This document shows, piece by piece, positions 8,713 through 18,324 of a stretch of DNA of 30,549 nt. Numbering within the stretch: position 1 is the stretch's first letter; every line of letters begins with the position of its first letter. The stretch comes from Lysobacterales bacterium (GTDB taxonomy: Bacteria > Pseudomonadota > Gammaproteobacteria > Xanthomonadales > SZUA-36), in NCBI GenBank assembly GCA_021648045.1, contig JAKITM010000021.1, positions 1-30,549 on the forward strand. The letters are read 5' to 3'. The notes under the pieces are model-generated. The model did not search any database, had not been told where the DNA came from, and saw only the letters and a program-made list of their open reading frames with translations. The position numbers and the translations under genes are program-made.

Positions 8713-9344
8713 ATCCTTGTAGCGGCACGGTTACGCCAAAGCGCGATTCAATATATCTTAACATGCATAAAATTTATTTATGCCCTCACATTTTTATTCA
8801 AAACTAGGCTCGAATAAGACATAAGCCCTATACCCCCAAGCTGATAATGAAGGTCTCAAGACTCCAGTATAGCCAATTTTGGTATCAAAACCAAATCTAT
8901 CGTGAAAAAACTGATAAACATCGGACTCCACTATCAATAGCAGGAGGGTTATCCTGTGTGTCAACCTAGCCCATACACAGCCTGATTGGGATAACATACG
9001 ATTTCAGGGCGAGGAAAATAGGACCCATGGAATTGGCATTAATGTCCTAGCCTTAGCATCACGGGATTATTATACGGCATGAAACTCGGTATTCTCGGTA
9101 TTCGCTCGGTACTCTTATGGAAGCTATTGAACAATGGATGAACTATCAGTAGCAGGCTCAGCCTGTATGCTTTTTGAACAATGTTAAACACGGTGATAGT
9201 GACCCTTATAAGCACTACCGGCAAAAAGTTTTGCACGGTAGTTGATGATTCGCTTGAGTTTCAGGTTAATTTGACAACTATTAAACAAGTAATAGCCTGC
9301 CTTTTGTTATAGTGGCTGCTGAGAAAATCGGATATCAGTTATTA
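8713..9344. other. 632-bp region without an intact gene
   Basis: Open frames here are short and show no codon pattern or motif. The only recognisable content is a relic of a recQ 3' end at 9117-9152. The promoter of the dockerin gene should be at its left and that of ydbH at its right. The rest I cannot explain. Confidence 0.5.
9117..9152 (+). pseudogene. Relic of a recQ 3' end
   Basis: These 36 bases read MEAIEQWMNYQ-stop, against MEVIEQWVEYQ-stop at the end of the intact recQ (6190-6225). By eye 29 of 36 bases agree and several differences are synonymous. Weaker likeness seems to go on about 40 bp upstream (GAAACTCGG against TTAAACTCGAACG). This suggests that the 2.9 kb between the two, with both secreted-protein genes, came in by an event that duplicated or replaced the recQ end. 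Confidence 0.6.
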
Positions 9345-12050
9345 ATGAAAGCCTTGTTTAAATGGTTGTTGATCACACTTATATTGCTGGTCGGAATTTA
9401 TACCGCCGCGCCGCTGTGGTTGCCCCAGGTGCTGAAAAGCCAGCTCCCTGATGGCTGGGAAATTGAGCAACTAGAGATTGGCTACCCCGGAATAAAAAAC
9501 ATCCAAATTACTAGCCTGAGCTTGCGCGGGAATACGCTGGTAGCAGATGTCGACCTATCGGCGACACAAGTGCGTTTTAACTATCAGAGCCGGAAGCTTG
9601 AAATTGGCTCTTTGTTAATAGATGTTTTATTAAACGCTGAAACAGGGGATATCGGTGATTTTAGTCTCGAGGATGTATCCCTGCCGCTGCTGAAATTGCC
9701 TGATAACATGAGCTTACCGGAAATAGTCGTGCAAAATATGCAGTTGCAACTCCGTGGCAATGTATCGAGTAGCCCGCTATTGCTGAATTTTGACAGTATT
9801 AGATTGCTGCCATCAGGGCATCAGCGACTTCAGTTACTAACGGCGGTACATTTAAGCGGTTACTCTGAGCTTGGCGGGCAATTGGAGATTGAAGTGAGCG
9901 ACTCGGCGTTGCATGCCGGTTTAGTCTTAAGCTCGACTACTGAGACAAGCCCCTGGTTTAACATCATTCTGGAGCAGGAGTTTCAAGCGCAGGAAAGCCA
10001 TAGCGAAATCACCTTCCAACTGAATGCAAATGGCACAGGCTCAGAATGGCTTAATCGCTTGGTAGCGCAGCTCACTAGTGGCCAGGTACAGCAAATCGAA
10101 GGACAAGCACAGTTACTAGCTATCTTCAGTGGTGATAATCAGCCTGAAAGCCAGCAGGAAATTAAACAGTTCAGACTTGAGTTAACCAAGCTGGAACTAA
10201 AAACCTCAGGTGAAAAACTACAGCTGGATGTTGAATTACTGGGCATGGTTGAACCTGATAAATTAACCATTACCCAGGGGGACACTTTGGAGCTTCAATA
10301 TTCCAGCACCAGTTCCGAGGGTTTATTACAACGCATCTTTCCAGAGTTTCAGTACCCCACAGATGTGGATACTGCGGTTGATATCCGCTTGCATAATCTG
10401 CAGCTTGAAGTCACAGATATCACCCGGCTAGATCAGTCCAGCGCTAGTGGTCTGGTGGAAATAGACTGGCAGGAAAAGCATGCTTTTGTTTATCAGAGCG
10501 CAGAAATTAAGTTACAGGCCAGCAAGCTGGAATTCGGGGTGGTTGGTGAGTTAGATTTAGAACAGCAACGCATTCATTTTGAATCATTGTCTGAACTTGA
10601 AATTAAAATGGATCAATTACAGCTGGATTTGATCTCAGAAGACAGTCGGACTCAAATCAATGCCGATAGCAACCATACGCTTGCCAAACTGGGTTTTAAT
10701 TTTCCATTGAGTCAAACGGATGTACCAGTTGAATTCACATTCAACGGTAGCAGCAATTCAGAACAGGCAATCATTAAGTTGATAGAAAAGGGCGAAGTAC
10801 AAACCCGTATCCACGCACAGACATTCCCGCTTAGCACTGTATTATCCTCGAAGTCCGAGCAACTCCTCAGTAACGGTCAGGCTAAACTGCTTGGCGCTGA
10901 GATTACTCTGGTAGGTGGTGATGGCGAAATCATTAGTGCAAAGAATCTGAACTTGAGCTGGGATCAGTTGGATATTAACAAGCAAACGGGCCAGCTGGAG
11001 CTCAATACTAAGGGTTTGGAGCTAATCATTGACGGCGAAAGTTGGCAGGGATTTGAGCTTTCCCTGAAAAACCGGCTAAAGCCTCAAGGAGAGCTTAATG
11101 GTTCTGGGGAAGTCTTGTTCTTGAACGGCCCATCATTCCCGCTGGAATATCAGGGGAATTTGGAAAACAGGAAGTGGGAAATTACCATTCCTGCCACTCA
11201 TATCGACACAAAACGCCTTCCGGATCTACTGGCAATTGCCAGAATTGAATGGCCCGTCAGTCTTGTTGCAGGTACGGGTAGCATTGAAGTTTCAGCCGAA
11301 ATAAGTGTTGCCGACTCGATTCGCAGCAGCGCAAAAATCAGAGGGGGTGATCTTGAGTTTTCAGTGCTGGAAAATAGCCTTCAGGGCGGCAGTGTCGATG
11401 TGCAAATTATACTAGCTGAGGACCTGACCCTTAAAGGTTCGGTGTCGCTAGCAGGTCTGGAAGTTGCCGGTGGGCTAGGAGTTGATAATATCCGCACAGA
11501 GTTACAGATCATCAATACAGATTCGTTACAGGCAAGTCTACTAGAGCTGCAATTATTTGGTGGCCGTTTGAAGCCGGCAGGTATACATTATTCAGCTGGC
11601 TTGCTTGCTGATAGCCTGCTGGAATTTATTGATATTGATTTGCATCAACTATTGGTTTTTGCGGATTTCGATGGCCTTACAGGTTCCGGCAGTTTGGATA
11701 TCCAGCTGCCGATTGGCAGTGACTCCGGTGGCTTATATGTAAAAAATGCTACTTTCAGTTCCAGCGCCCCGGGTTATCTGGCTTATCTAAGCGGTACGCC
11801 GGGCAGCAATATTGGTTTGCAGGCACTGGAAAACTTTCAGTACCAGTCACTTTCCGGCACTCTGGATTATCAGTCCAACGGCAATTATCAGGTATTAATC
11901 AGACTCAATGGTAGTAATCCGGATTTATACGACGGTCACCCCATTAGTTTTAACCTAACGATAAACGGTGTATTGCCGGAGCTTTTTGAAGCGCTTTTTA
12001 TCACCGGCAGCTTCGAAGAAGGAATAATTAAACAAATTCGCAGTCAATAA
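9345..12050 (+). CDS. ydbH: YdbH family AsmA-like envelope protein
   Basis: 901 residues from the ATG at 9345 (MKALFKWLLI); a GTG at 9312 would add 11 residues before the membrane anchor. One N-terminal membrane helix (about 8-25), then a very long periplasmic region of repeating beta strands typical of AsmA/YdbH/TamB-like bridge proteins, ending in the conserved C-terminal part (GSGSLDIQLPI, then LDYQSNGNYQVLIRLNGSNP). In Escherichia coli YdbH helps move phospholipids from inner to outer membrane, redundantly with YhdP and TamB, and works with YnbE and YdbL. Those two genes follow here in the same order, which makes the call firm. Confidence 0.92.
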   Translation: MKALFKWLLITLILLVGIYTAAPLWLPQVLKSQLPDGWEIEQLEIGYPGIKNIQITSLSLRGNTLVADVDLSATQVRFNYQSRKLEIGSLLIDVLLNAETGDIGDFSLEDVSLPLLKLPDNMSLPEIVVQNMQLQLRGNVSSSPLLLNFDSIRLLPSGHQRLQLLTAVHLSGYSELGGQLEIEVSDSALHAGLVLSSTTETSPWFNIILEQEFQAQESHSEITFQLNANGTGSEWLNRLVAQLTSGQVQQIEGQAQLLAIFSGDNQPESQQEIKQFRLELTKLELKTSGEKLQLDVELLGMVEPDKLTITQGDTLELQYSSTSSEGLLQRIFPEFQYPTDVDTAVDIRLHNLQLEVTDITRLDQSSASGLVEIDWQEKHAFVYQSAEIKLQASKLEFGVVGELDLEQQRIHFESLSELEIKMDQLQLDLISEDSRTQINADSNHTLAKLGFNFPLSQTDVPVEFTFNGSSNSEQAIIKLIEKGEVQTRIHAQTFPLSTVLSSKSEQLLSNGQAKLLGAEITLVGGDGEIISAKNLNLSWDQLDINKQTGQLELNTKGLELIIDGESWQGFELSLKNRLKPQGELNGSGEVLFLNGPSFPLEYQGNLENRKWEITIPATHIDTKRLPDLLAIARIEWPVSLVAGTGSIEVSAEISVADSIRSSAKIRGGDLEFSVLENSLQGGSVDVQIILAEDLTLKGSVSLAGLEVAGGLGVDNIRTELQIINTDSLQASLLELQLFGGRLKPAGIHYSAGLLADSLLEFIDIDLHQLLVFADFDGLTGSGSLDIQLPIGSDSGGLYVKNATFSSSAPGYLAYLSGTPGSNIGLQALENFQYQSLSGTLDYQSNGNYQVLIRLNGSNPDLYDGHPISFNLTINGVLPELFEALFITGSFEEGIIKQIRSQ

Positions 12051-12120
12051 GCCTGCAAATTCAGGTACTATTCATACTGCAAGCTTTAATATGGTTATAA
12101 CAACAAGCAATGGTGATCAA

Positions 12121-12309
12121 ATGACGCGTTTAATAATACTGGTATGGGTAATTTTAGTGACTGCTATCGGTTGTACACCGACAGTGAAGGTGCAGGCGCC
12201 GGACAAACCCATTGAAATTAATATGAATATCAACATTAAACACGAAATTTTGGTGAAGGTTGAAAGAGATGTTGAGAAGCTACTGCTGGAAGATGAAGAC
12301 CTGTTTTAA
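12121..12309 (+). CDS. ynbE: YnbE family small lipoprotein
   Basis: 62 residues from the ATG at 12121, with GGTGA six bases upstream; an ATG at 12091 would add an N-terminus that spoils the signal peptide. A lipoprotein signal of the form LVTAIGC ends at the lipid-bearing cysteine near residue 18, followed by the conserved TPTVKVQAPDKPIEINMNINI core. In E. coli YnbE is an outer-membrane lipoprotein that pairs with YdbH to complete the bridge between the membranes. It lies 70 bp after ydbH and just before ydbL. Confidence 0.9.
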   Translation: MTRLIILVWVILVTAIGCTPTVKVQAPDKPIEINMNINIKHEILVKVERDVEKLLLEDEDLF

Positions 12310-12368
12310 TTTTAGTTTTCAGAAAACAGCAACAATTGTCTATTCAATACAATGAACGGAACAAAAAA

Positions 12369-12716
12369 ATGAAATCAAATAAATTGACCACTAAAATATT
12401 TCTAGCCCTATTGATTGGCTTGTTATCGATTTCGGTAGCATACGCTAGCGCCTTGTCTGAGGCCAAAGCCAGCGGATTAATTGGTGAACAGCCAAATGGT
12501 TATCTCGGGCTGGTACAACAAAATGCCCCCGAGCATGTGAAAGCACTAATTGCCGATGTTAATGCAAAGCGCAAGGCCGGTTATCAAAGAATTGCTGATA
12601 GACAAGGCACCCGCCTGAATGATGTAGAGAAGGTGGGAGGGCAGACTGCAATGGAGAAAACCTTGCGCGGTAATTATATCCGTAGCCCCAGCGGGAGCTG
12701 GCAGAAAAAACAATAG
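12369..12716 (+). CDS. ydbL: YdbL family periplasmic protein (DUF1318)
   Basis: 115 residues from the ATG at 12369; the frame is open 33 bp further up but without a useful start. Signal peptide ending near AYASA, then the DUF1318 core: SEAKASGLIGEQPNGYLGLV, then ALIADVNAKRKAGYQRIADRQG and GNYIRSPSGSWQKK at the end. In E. coli YdbL acts in the periplasm to keep YnbE from self-assembling wrongly. Third gene of the operon, followed by a strong hairpin at 12738. Confidence 0.92.
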   Translation: MKSNKLTTKIFLALLIGLLSISVAYASALSEAKASGLIGEQPNGYLGLVQQNAPEHVKALIADVNAKRKAGYQRIADRQGTRLNDVEKVGGQTAMEKTLRGNYIRSPSGSWQKKQ

Positions 12717-12737
12717 GTTTTCCGGCGTTTATCTAAC

Positions 12738-12773
12738 ATCCACTTCGGGGGCATGACTAGCCCCGAAGTGGAT
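12738..12773 (+). terminator. Strong hairpin after ydbL
   Basis: Perfect 13-bp stem ATCCACTTCGGGG / CCCCGAAGTGGAT with a 10-nt loop, 22 bp after the ydbL stop. There is no T run after it, so it may act as a transcript end stabiliser rather than a classical terminator. The 230 bp from here to the oxidoreductase start hold nothing else I recognise. Confidence 0.6.
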
Positions 12774-13001
12774 ATTCTGGCTAATACTCAATCGGCTAGA
12801 TCAAATTTCAACACCCAACCGGCCTCACCGGCAACCAGCTTGTATTGAAGCTGACGGGTTTTCCCCGTGGGGTCTCCATTTGTGGTCTAATTAATGCATC
12901 GTTAGCAGCATAGTTTATGCTATCTCTATGGTGTATACACCGGCTGAATCTGTTTATTTGCGGGCAAATTGCACCAGGGTTTATTAACAGGTCAATTTAC
13001 A

Positions 13002-15218
13002 ATGGCGACAAGTAAAATCAGAACACACTATCGCAGCTGTAATCTTTGCGAGGCGATTTGCGGGATAGAGATCCGGCTCCGTGGTGATGAAATTATTTCT
13101 ATCAGAGGAGATAAAAAAGACCCTTTCAGCCAGGGGCATATTTGCCCAAAGGCAGTAGCGCTGCAGGATTTGCAAAATGACCCGGACCGCCTGCGCAAGC
13201 CGGTTAAAAAAACCCCGCAAGGCTGGCAGGAAATCAGCTGGTCTGAGGCATTCCGTGAAACTGCAAAAAAGTTGCGCGGTATTCAAGCTGAATTTGGTCG
13301 AGATTCGGTGGGAGTTTACCAAGGCAATCCTACAGTCCATAACCTTGATGCGATGATTTTTGGGGTGAGCTTTTTCCGCCAACTGAAAACTAAAAGCCGC
13401 TATTCAGCAACTTCAGTCGATCAGCTTCCGCATCATCTAGCGGCCATTTTGATGTTCGGACATGCACTGCGCTTGCCAATTCCGGACATAGACCACACCG
13501 ACTATATGCTAATTATGGGTGCCAACCCAGTGGTCTCCAATGGCAGCATTATGACCGCACCCAATGTTAAAAATCGTCTAAAGGCTATCCAATCCCGCGG
13601 TGGGCAGTTTATTACCATCGACCCCCGTTTTACTGAAACCTCAAAGCTTGCAGATCGCCACTTGTTTATTCGGCCGGGTACAGATGCACTCTTGCTGCTG
13701 GCAATGGTTAACACTTTGTTTACCAACGACCTGGTGAGCTGCGGCCACCTGGATGAATATGTTGAACAATTGGATGAAATTTCCGTGCTGGTTAAAGACT
13801 ACTCGCCAGAATCTGTAGTTGAAGAAACGGGAGTCTCTGCGGCGAATATTGAGCTGTTGGTAAAAGAGTTTTGTGCGGCTGAAAAAGCCGTGCTATATGC
13901 CCGAATCGGGGTCTCAACCCATGAATTCGGTTCGCTGGTGAACTGGTTGGTCAATCTGTTTAATATCCTTACGGGCAACCTGGATACCAAGGGCGGGGCA
14001 ATGTTTACTACCCCGGCCATTGACTTGATCGGTCGCAAAAAACCTTCAAGCATCAAGCATGCCCGCTACTACACTCGGGTGAGCCAATATCCGGAAACCA
14101 TCAGCGAGTTTCCAGTAGCGGCATTGGCAGAGGAAATTCTCACCCCGGGTGACGGCCAGATAAAAGCCATGGTTGTTGCTGCTGGTAACCCGCTTTTATC
14201 CACACCGAATAACGATCAATTGGAAAAGGCATTCAGAGGTCTTGATTTTGTTCTGAGCATCGATTTTTATATCAACGAAACCAGCCGCCATGCAGATATT
14301 ATCCTGCCGCCACCGTCACCGCTGGAACGCGCGCATTATGATTTGGTGTTTAACCACCTGGCCGTGCGCAACTATGCCCGTTATTCCCACGCTTTGTTTG
14401 AAAAGGCTGAAGGCAGTTTGTCGGAGGCAGAAATCTATATGGAGCTGACTTATTTGATGACAGCTGATGGTATCAGAGAAAAAGCTAAAGCTTGGGCAAA
14501 ATTGAAATTTATGAAAACATTCAAAGCAGAAGGCTTTCTGGCCAAAGGCATTAAAAAAGGCCCCTATGCACAGCCTAAGAGTCAGAATAATCGAAGCCTG
14601 AGCTTTAAGCAGTTAGAAAAACTAGAGCATGGAATGGATTTAGGACCATTGCAGCCGCGCTTCCCCGAAGGCATATTAACCGAAAATGGAAAAATACAGT
14701 TGGCCCCGAAAGAATTTGTTGCTGATCTTGCGCGTTTGCAGCTTAAATTCCCAACCAAGGTTGAAGATTCTACTGCCCGTCCAAAACATTCATTCTTGTT
14801 AATTGGTCGACGAGATCCGCGCACCTGCAACTCTTGGCTGCACAATAGCCATCGCATGGTCAAAGGAAAAAACCGCTGTACCGCACTGATCCACCCTGAG
14901 GATGCAGATTCATTGGGGGTAGTGCAAGGGCAAGCGGTTAAAGTAACATCACGGGTGGGCGAACTTGAATTAGCGGTGGCCATCAGTAATGAAATAATGC
15001 CCGGAGTAATCTCCATTCCGCATGGCTGGGGCCATGGCAAAACCGACACCCGTCTGGATATCGCCAACTCGCATGCGGGTGTAAGCGTGAATCAGCTAAC
15101 CGATGAGAAGCTGGTGGATGCCTTAAGCGGCAATGCTGCTCTCAACGGTGTGCCGGTCGAAGTCACAAAAATAGAGAGGGCGGTACCTGAAGGTGCCGTC
15201 CCCGGTGTTGGTGTTTAG
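13002..15218 (+). CDS. Molybdopterin oxidoreductase (DMSO reductase superfamily)
   Basis: 738 residues from ATG 13002 (MATSK); the frame extends to a TTG at 12969 without support. The N-terminal [4Fe-4S] site is complete: C13, C16, C20 and C48 in SCNLCEAICG and GHICPKA. Next come the molybdopterin-binding domain (YMLIMGANPVVSNGSIM, FITIDPRFTETSKLADRHLFIRPGTDALLL) and a C-terminal dinucleotide-binding domain (LIGRRDPRTCNSWLHN to GVSVNQLTDE). No Tat signal, so cytoplasmic. The Cys or Sec that binds molybdenum in formate dehydrogenases is not evident at the expected place (SVDQLPHHLA). No electron-transfer partner is adjacent. The substrate is unknown; close homologues are often annotated only as molybdopterin family proteins. 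Stop codons overlap with the convergent next gene. Confidence 0.88.
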   Translation: MATSKIRTHYRSCNLCEAICGIEIRLRGDEIISIRGDKKDPFSQGHICPKAVALQDLQNDPDRLRKPVKKTPQGWQEISWSEAFRETAKKLRGIQAEFGRDSVGVYQGNPTVHNLDAMIFGVSFFRQLKTKSRYSATSVDQLPHHLAAILMFGHALRLPIPDIDHTDYMLIMGANPVVSNGSIMTAPNVKNRLKAIQSRGGQFITIDPRFTETSKLADRHLFIRPGTDALLLLAMVNTLFTNDLVSCGHLDEYVEQLDEISVLVKDYSPESVVEETGVSAANIELLVKEFCAAEKAVLYARIGVSTHEFGSLVNWLVNLFNILTGNLDTKGGAMFTTPAIDLIGRKKPSSIKHARYYTRVSQYPETISEFPVAALAEEILTPGDGQIKAMVVAAGNPLLSTPNNDQLEKAFRGLDFVLSIDFYINETSRHADIILPPPSPLERAHYDLVFNHLAVRNYARYSHALFEKAEGSLSEAEIYMELTYLMTADGIREKAKAWAKLKFMKTFKAEGFLAKGIKKGPYAQPKSQNNRSLSFKQLEKLEHGMDLGPLQPRFPEGILTENGKIQLAPKEFVADLARLQLKFPTKVEDSTARPKHSFLLIGRRDPRTCNSWLHNSHRMVKGKNRCTALIHPEDADSLGVVQGQAVKVTSRVGELELAVAISNEIMPGVISIPHGWGHGKTDTRLDIANSHAGVSVNQLTDEKLVDALSGNAALNGVPVEVTKIERAVPEGAVPGVGV

Positions 15219-15805
15219 TAACCCCAAGGCGCATCAGGTGTTTTGATGGTGTTTTTAAGATCAAAATCCACCCTGAACTCGCGCCCTTCCCGCACCATGC
15301 GATAGGTAAATTGTTCTGGGTAAACATATAGTTGCCAGGTATTTCCATTAGATTGCGGGATCCCATTTTTTACAAATAATTCTTTTGAATACTGATCCGC
15401 CGGGAATGACTGTACCTGCGGCCAACCCGCATCCAGGGTATGCCCGCCATACATCGTTAGTGCATCACTGCTGCCATCGGCATGTCGATGATCATGTTTT
15501 AGCGACAGTCCTGAGCCGGTTTTTGTAATTAAAAAAGTTCTGGAGTGATCATCTCCCACATGGAAGGGTATCTGCAACTGGGTATCAGTGCATTTGCGCA
15601 CATGCAGGATGAGTTTTTTCCCTGCAAAACTGCTTTCAGCGACATTATCAATGCTTACTTTGCCGGAAAAGGCCTTTCCACATAACATTTTAATACTGTT
15701 GAAGAATGTATCCTGGCTGCTGATCGAGACCACCGATTCTGCTGCTAAGCCAGCGGTGCTGAATAAAAGGCAAAAAATTAAGCTGTAACGGGCAAGATAT
15801 TTCAT
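15215..15805 (-). CDS. Secreted protein of unknown function
   Basis: 196 residues from the ATG at 15805, with GGAGA upstream; longer starts lack a signal peptide. Signal peptide MKYLARYSLIFCLLFSTAGLA, cleavage probable near LAAES. The mature protein has cysteines at CGKAFSGKV and VRKCTDTQLQIPFHVGDDHSRTF, then KHDHRHADGS, a His/Asp-rich stretch, and a YPEQFTYRMVREGREFRVDFDL segment. It resembles a widespread conserved hypothetical exported protein of marine gammaproteobacteria, but I cannot assign a role. It converges on the oxidoreductase, whose stop codon it overlaps. Confidence 0.8.
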   Translation of the reverse strand: MKYLARYSLIFCLLFSTAGLAAESVVSISSQDTFFNSIKMLCGKAFSGKVSIDNVAESSFAGKKLILHVRKCTDTQLQIPFHVGDDHSRTFLITKTGSGLSLKHDHRHADGSSDALTMYGGHTLDAGWPQVQSFPADQYSKELFVKNGIPQSNGNTWQLYVYPEQFTYRMVREGREFRVDFDLKNTIKTPDAPWGY

Positions 15806-16022
15806 TGTATTCTCCTTGTAGATCGACTCATTATAGTAGGGATTTCCATAGCGTAATAGTAATGCGCTAACAGCCAGCAAGATGAAACAGCATTAACAAA
15901 TAAAATTGCTATAGCTGCGCGTCTTACACTATCGGTTTTAGTCCTTGAAAGCGGTGCGCTAGTGGGGCACAATGCTCTCCCCGCAGTGTTGTGTTATTTG
16001 CACATTACCATTGCGGGCATAT

Positions 16023-16134
16023 GGTGATCCTCGTCGGTCCCCTCGCAATGATATGTTGTGAACCCCGTCAGACCCGGAAGGGAGCAGCGGCAACAGCAAA
16101 CTCATGTGCCGGGGTGTGGCTGGCGGGGGTTGCC
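16023..16134 (+). ncRNA. ffs: 4.5S signal recognition particle RNA
   Basis: The diagnostic core CCGTCAGACCCGGAAGGGAG then CAGC (16065-16088) carries the GGAA tetraloop and asymmetric loop that bind Ffh, and CATGTGCCGGGGTGTGGCTGG is the matching strand. The ends pair over at least 15 bp (GGTGATCCTCGTCGG with the GGCGGGGGTTGCC end), which sets the rough limits. About 112 nt, as in E. coli. It lies 82 bp upstream of dnaX. A T-rich run (ACTCTTTTC) just after may be the terminator. Confidence 0.95.
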
Positions 16135-16216
16135 ACTCTTTTCTGCTTAACTCCTACCTCGGGATTGGGGTATAGTTACTCTTCAGAATAATGTTGATGG
16201 AATCCAGCGCTTAAAG

Positions 16217-17944
16217 ATGACTTATCAGGTTCTTGCCAGGAAATGGCGACCCAAAAACTTTTCCGAAATGGTTGGCCAAAGCCATGTTGTACAGGCCTTG
16301 GTTAATGGCCTTGATCAGGATCGGCTACACCATGCCTTTTTATTAACGGGCACCCGCGGTGTTGGCAAAACAACCTTGGCAAGAATATTTGCCAAGTGCT
16401 TAAATTGCGAAGCGGGCGTTAGTTCAACCCCTTGTGGTGAATGCGGCGCCTGTGTAGATATCGATGCTGGCTGCTTTGTAGATATGCTGGAAATCGATGC
16501 GGCTTCGCGAACCAAGGTCGATGATACCCGCGAAATGCTCGAAAATGTACAATATGCACCCACCCGAGGTCGTTATAAGGTTTACATTATTGATGAAGTT
16601 CACATGCTTTCCACGGCTAGTTTTAATGCCTTATTAAAAACTCTGGAAGAACCGCCCCCGCATGTAAAGTTTATACTTGCCACCACCGATCCGCAAAAAA
16701 TTCCGGTTACAGTGCTCTCGCGTTGTTTGCGCTTTAATCTGACTCGCCTAAGCGCCACCGAAATACAAGAATATTTGCTCAAGTTGTTGCAAACAGAGTC
16801 AATCGAGGCAGACGAACAAGCCGTGCTAGAAATTGCTCGAGCTGCCGACGGTAGCATGCGCGATGGTCTCTCGTTATTAGATCAGGCAATCGGCTTTGGT
16901 GGTGGCAAGCTAATTAGCACCGATGTTAATGATATGTTGGGGTCCTTGGCGCACGATACTGTGGTCAACATGCTGGCATTGTTATTTGCCGGTGATGCTG
17001 CGGGGTTAATGGCAGCGCTGGATGAGCAGGTAGGGTATTCCGTCGATTTTGATCGCTTATTACAGCAACTCAGCGAATCCTTGCACCGGATTGCTCTAAT
17101 CCAGCAACTACCCGACTATCGCGATGAAAATCGCCCGGGCTGGGATGCCTTGCAGCAATTAAGTGGCCAAGTAGAGGCGGATGCAGTGCAGCTGTATTAC
17201 CAGATTGCAATTCACGGGCGCCGTGATTTGAGTTTGGCTCCTGACCCGCAAAGTGGTGCGGAAATGACTTTCTTACGCCTGCTGGCGTTTCGGCCGAGCG
17301 CTACTGATGGTAGCGTGAATCCAGCAACTAATAAGCCAAGCAAATCGGCACAGCGCGAAAAACCATTAAAACCTGCTGAAGCCAAACCTTATAAGGGCGC
17401 TGAAGCCGCAGTTAAATCTGCAGTTGCTGAAACTGCTCCAATGCCTACACAGCCACAAGTCAGCAAACCTATCGCAGAGTCGGTCAATGCACCAGTGTTG
17501 GCGGCTGTTAGTATTGCTGAGGTGTTCGACAAACCGTGGAATGAACTGATTGAATTGCTTGAACTTCGTGGGGTTAATCTGGAGTTTGCGAGAAATATTC
17601 AAAGCGTTTCGCGTGCTGAGGGTATCTGGCAATTTATGATTGCTGATGAACTTGAATATATAACCAACAAACAATCGGTGGATGTACTCGCGGCCGCAAT
17701 CAGCCGCTTGCTTGGCACTAAGACCTCAGTACGGATTACGCTAAAAAGTGAAACCCAGCACGACACCGGGGCAGGTGCGCAAAAAATTGAAGGCCTGCAA
17801 ACCCCGGCCGAAGTTATCGCCCGACAGGCAACAGAAGTTTTGTCGCAGGCGGAAAAAGCTATCAAAGATGACCCAACAGTATTGTCGTTGCAAGCTGATA
17901 TGGGTGCTAGCCTAATAGAAGGCTCTATAAAACCACTGCAGTAA
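16217..17944 (+). CDS. dnaX: DNA polymerase III tau (and possibly gamma) subunit
   Basis: 575 residues. AAA+ clamp-loader ATPase: Walker A in GTRGVGKTTLARIFAKC, zinc module C-x8-C-x2-C-x2-C (CEAGVSSTPCGECGAC), Walker B/sensor IDEVHMLS, and the SRC motif in VLSRCLRF. Domain III follows to about residue 365, then a proline/alanine/lysine-rich linker (about 370-425) and the tau-specific C-terminal domain that binds the polymerase alpha subunit and DnaB. I found no AAAAAAG-type slippery site with a hairpin, so a short gamma form by frameshifting is not supported. The order 4.5S RNA, dnaX, ybaB, recR is the usual one in gammaproteobacteria. Confidence 0.97.
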   Translation: MTYQVLARKWRPKNFSEMVGQSHVVQALVNGLDQDRLHHAFLLTGTRGVGKTTLARIFAKCLNCEAGVSSTPCGECGACVDIDAGCFVDMLEIDAASRTKVDDTREMLENVQYAPTRGRYKVYIIDEVHMLSTASFNALLKTLEEPPPHVKFILATTDPQKIPVTVLSRCLRFNLTRLSATEIQEYLLKLLQTESIEADEQAVLEIARAADGSMRDGLSLLDQAIGFGGGKLISTDVNDMLGSLAHDTVVNMLALLFAGDAAGLMAALDEQVGYSVDFDRLLQQLSESLHRIALIQQLPDYRDENRPGWDALQQLSGQVEADAVQLYYQIAIHGRRDLSLAPDPQSGAEMTFLRLLAFRPSATDGSVNPATNKPSKSAQREKPLKPAEAKPYKGAEAAVKSAVAETAPMPTQPQVSKPIAESVNAPVLAAVSIAEVFDKPWNELIELLELRGVNLEFARNIQSVSRAEGIWQFMIADELEYITNKQSVDVLAAAISRLLGTKTSVRITLKSETQHDTGAGAQKIEGLQTPAEVIARQATEVLSQAEKAIKDDPTVLSLQADMGASLIEGSIKPLQ

Positions 17945-17971
17945 GATTATTTATTATTTAGGAGAAAATCA

Positions 17972-18292
17972 ATGAAGCGCGGAATCGGCGGCCTGATGAA
18001 ACAGGCACAACAAATGCAGGAACAAATGGCTAAAGCCCAGTCAGAACTGGGAAATATGCGCGTGCAAGGCGAGTCGGGTGGTGGCATGGTGAAAATTGAA
18101 ATGAACGGCCGGCATGAAGTCAATAAAGTCAGTTTGGATCCTGCAATGATGGATGATGTAGAAATGCTGGAAGACCTGGTTACCGCAGCATTTAATGATG
18201 CAGTTAATAAAGTGGCGAAGAACTCTGAGGAACAAATGGCTGGAATGACCGCCGGTTTGAATTTACCACCGGGTATGAAATTACCGTTCTGA
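17972..18292 (+). CDS. ybaB: YbaB/EbfC nucleoid-associated protein
   Basis: 106 residues, with AGGAGA eight bases before the ATG. Family features: N-terminal helix rich in Q, K and M (GLMKQAQQMQEQMAKAQ), then GESGGGMVKIEMNGRHEV, then VSLDPAMMDDVEMLEDLVTAAFNDAV and the MTAGLNLPPGMKLPF end. It forms a tweezer-shaped dimer that binds DNA. It sits 27 bp after dnaX and 32 bp before recR, as usual. Confidence 0.96.
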   Translation: MKRGIGGLMKQAQQMQEQMAKAQSELGNMRVQGESGGGMVKIEMNGRHEVNKVSLDPAMMDDVEMLEDLVTAAFNDAVNKVAKNSEEQMAGMTAGLNLPPGMKLPF

Positions 18293-18324
18293 GTCTTACT
18301 TGAATCTAATCACTAGAGCCTGCA

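Noticed and set aside
15991..16191. Open frame over the SRP RNA
   Set aside because: The frame only exists because the structured RNA lacks stops; the RNA call is decisive.
16217..17944. Programmed frameshift for a gamma form of DnaX
   Set aside because: I saw no AAAAAAG-like slippery run in the right frame with a hairpin after it.
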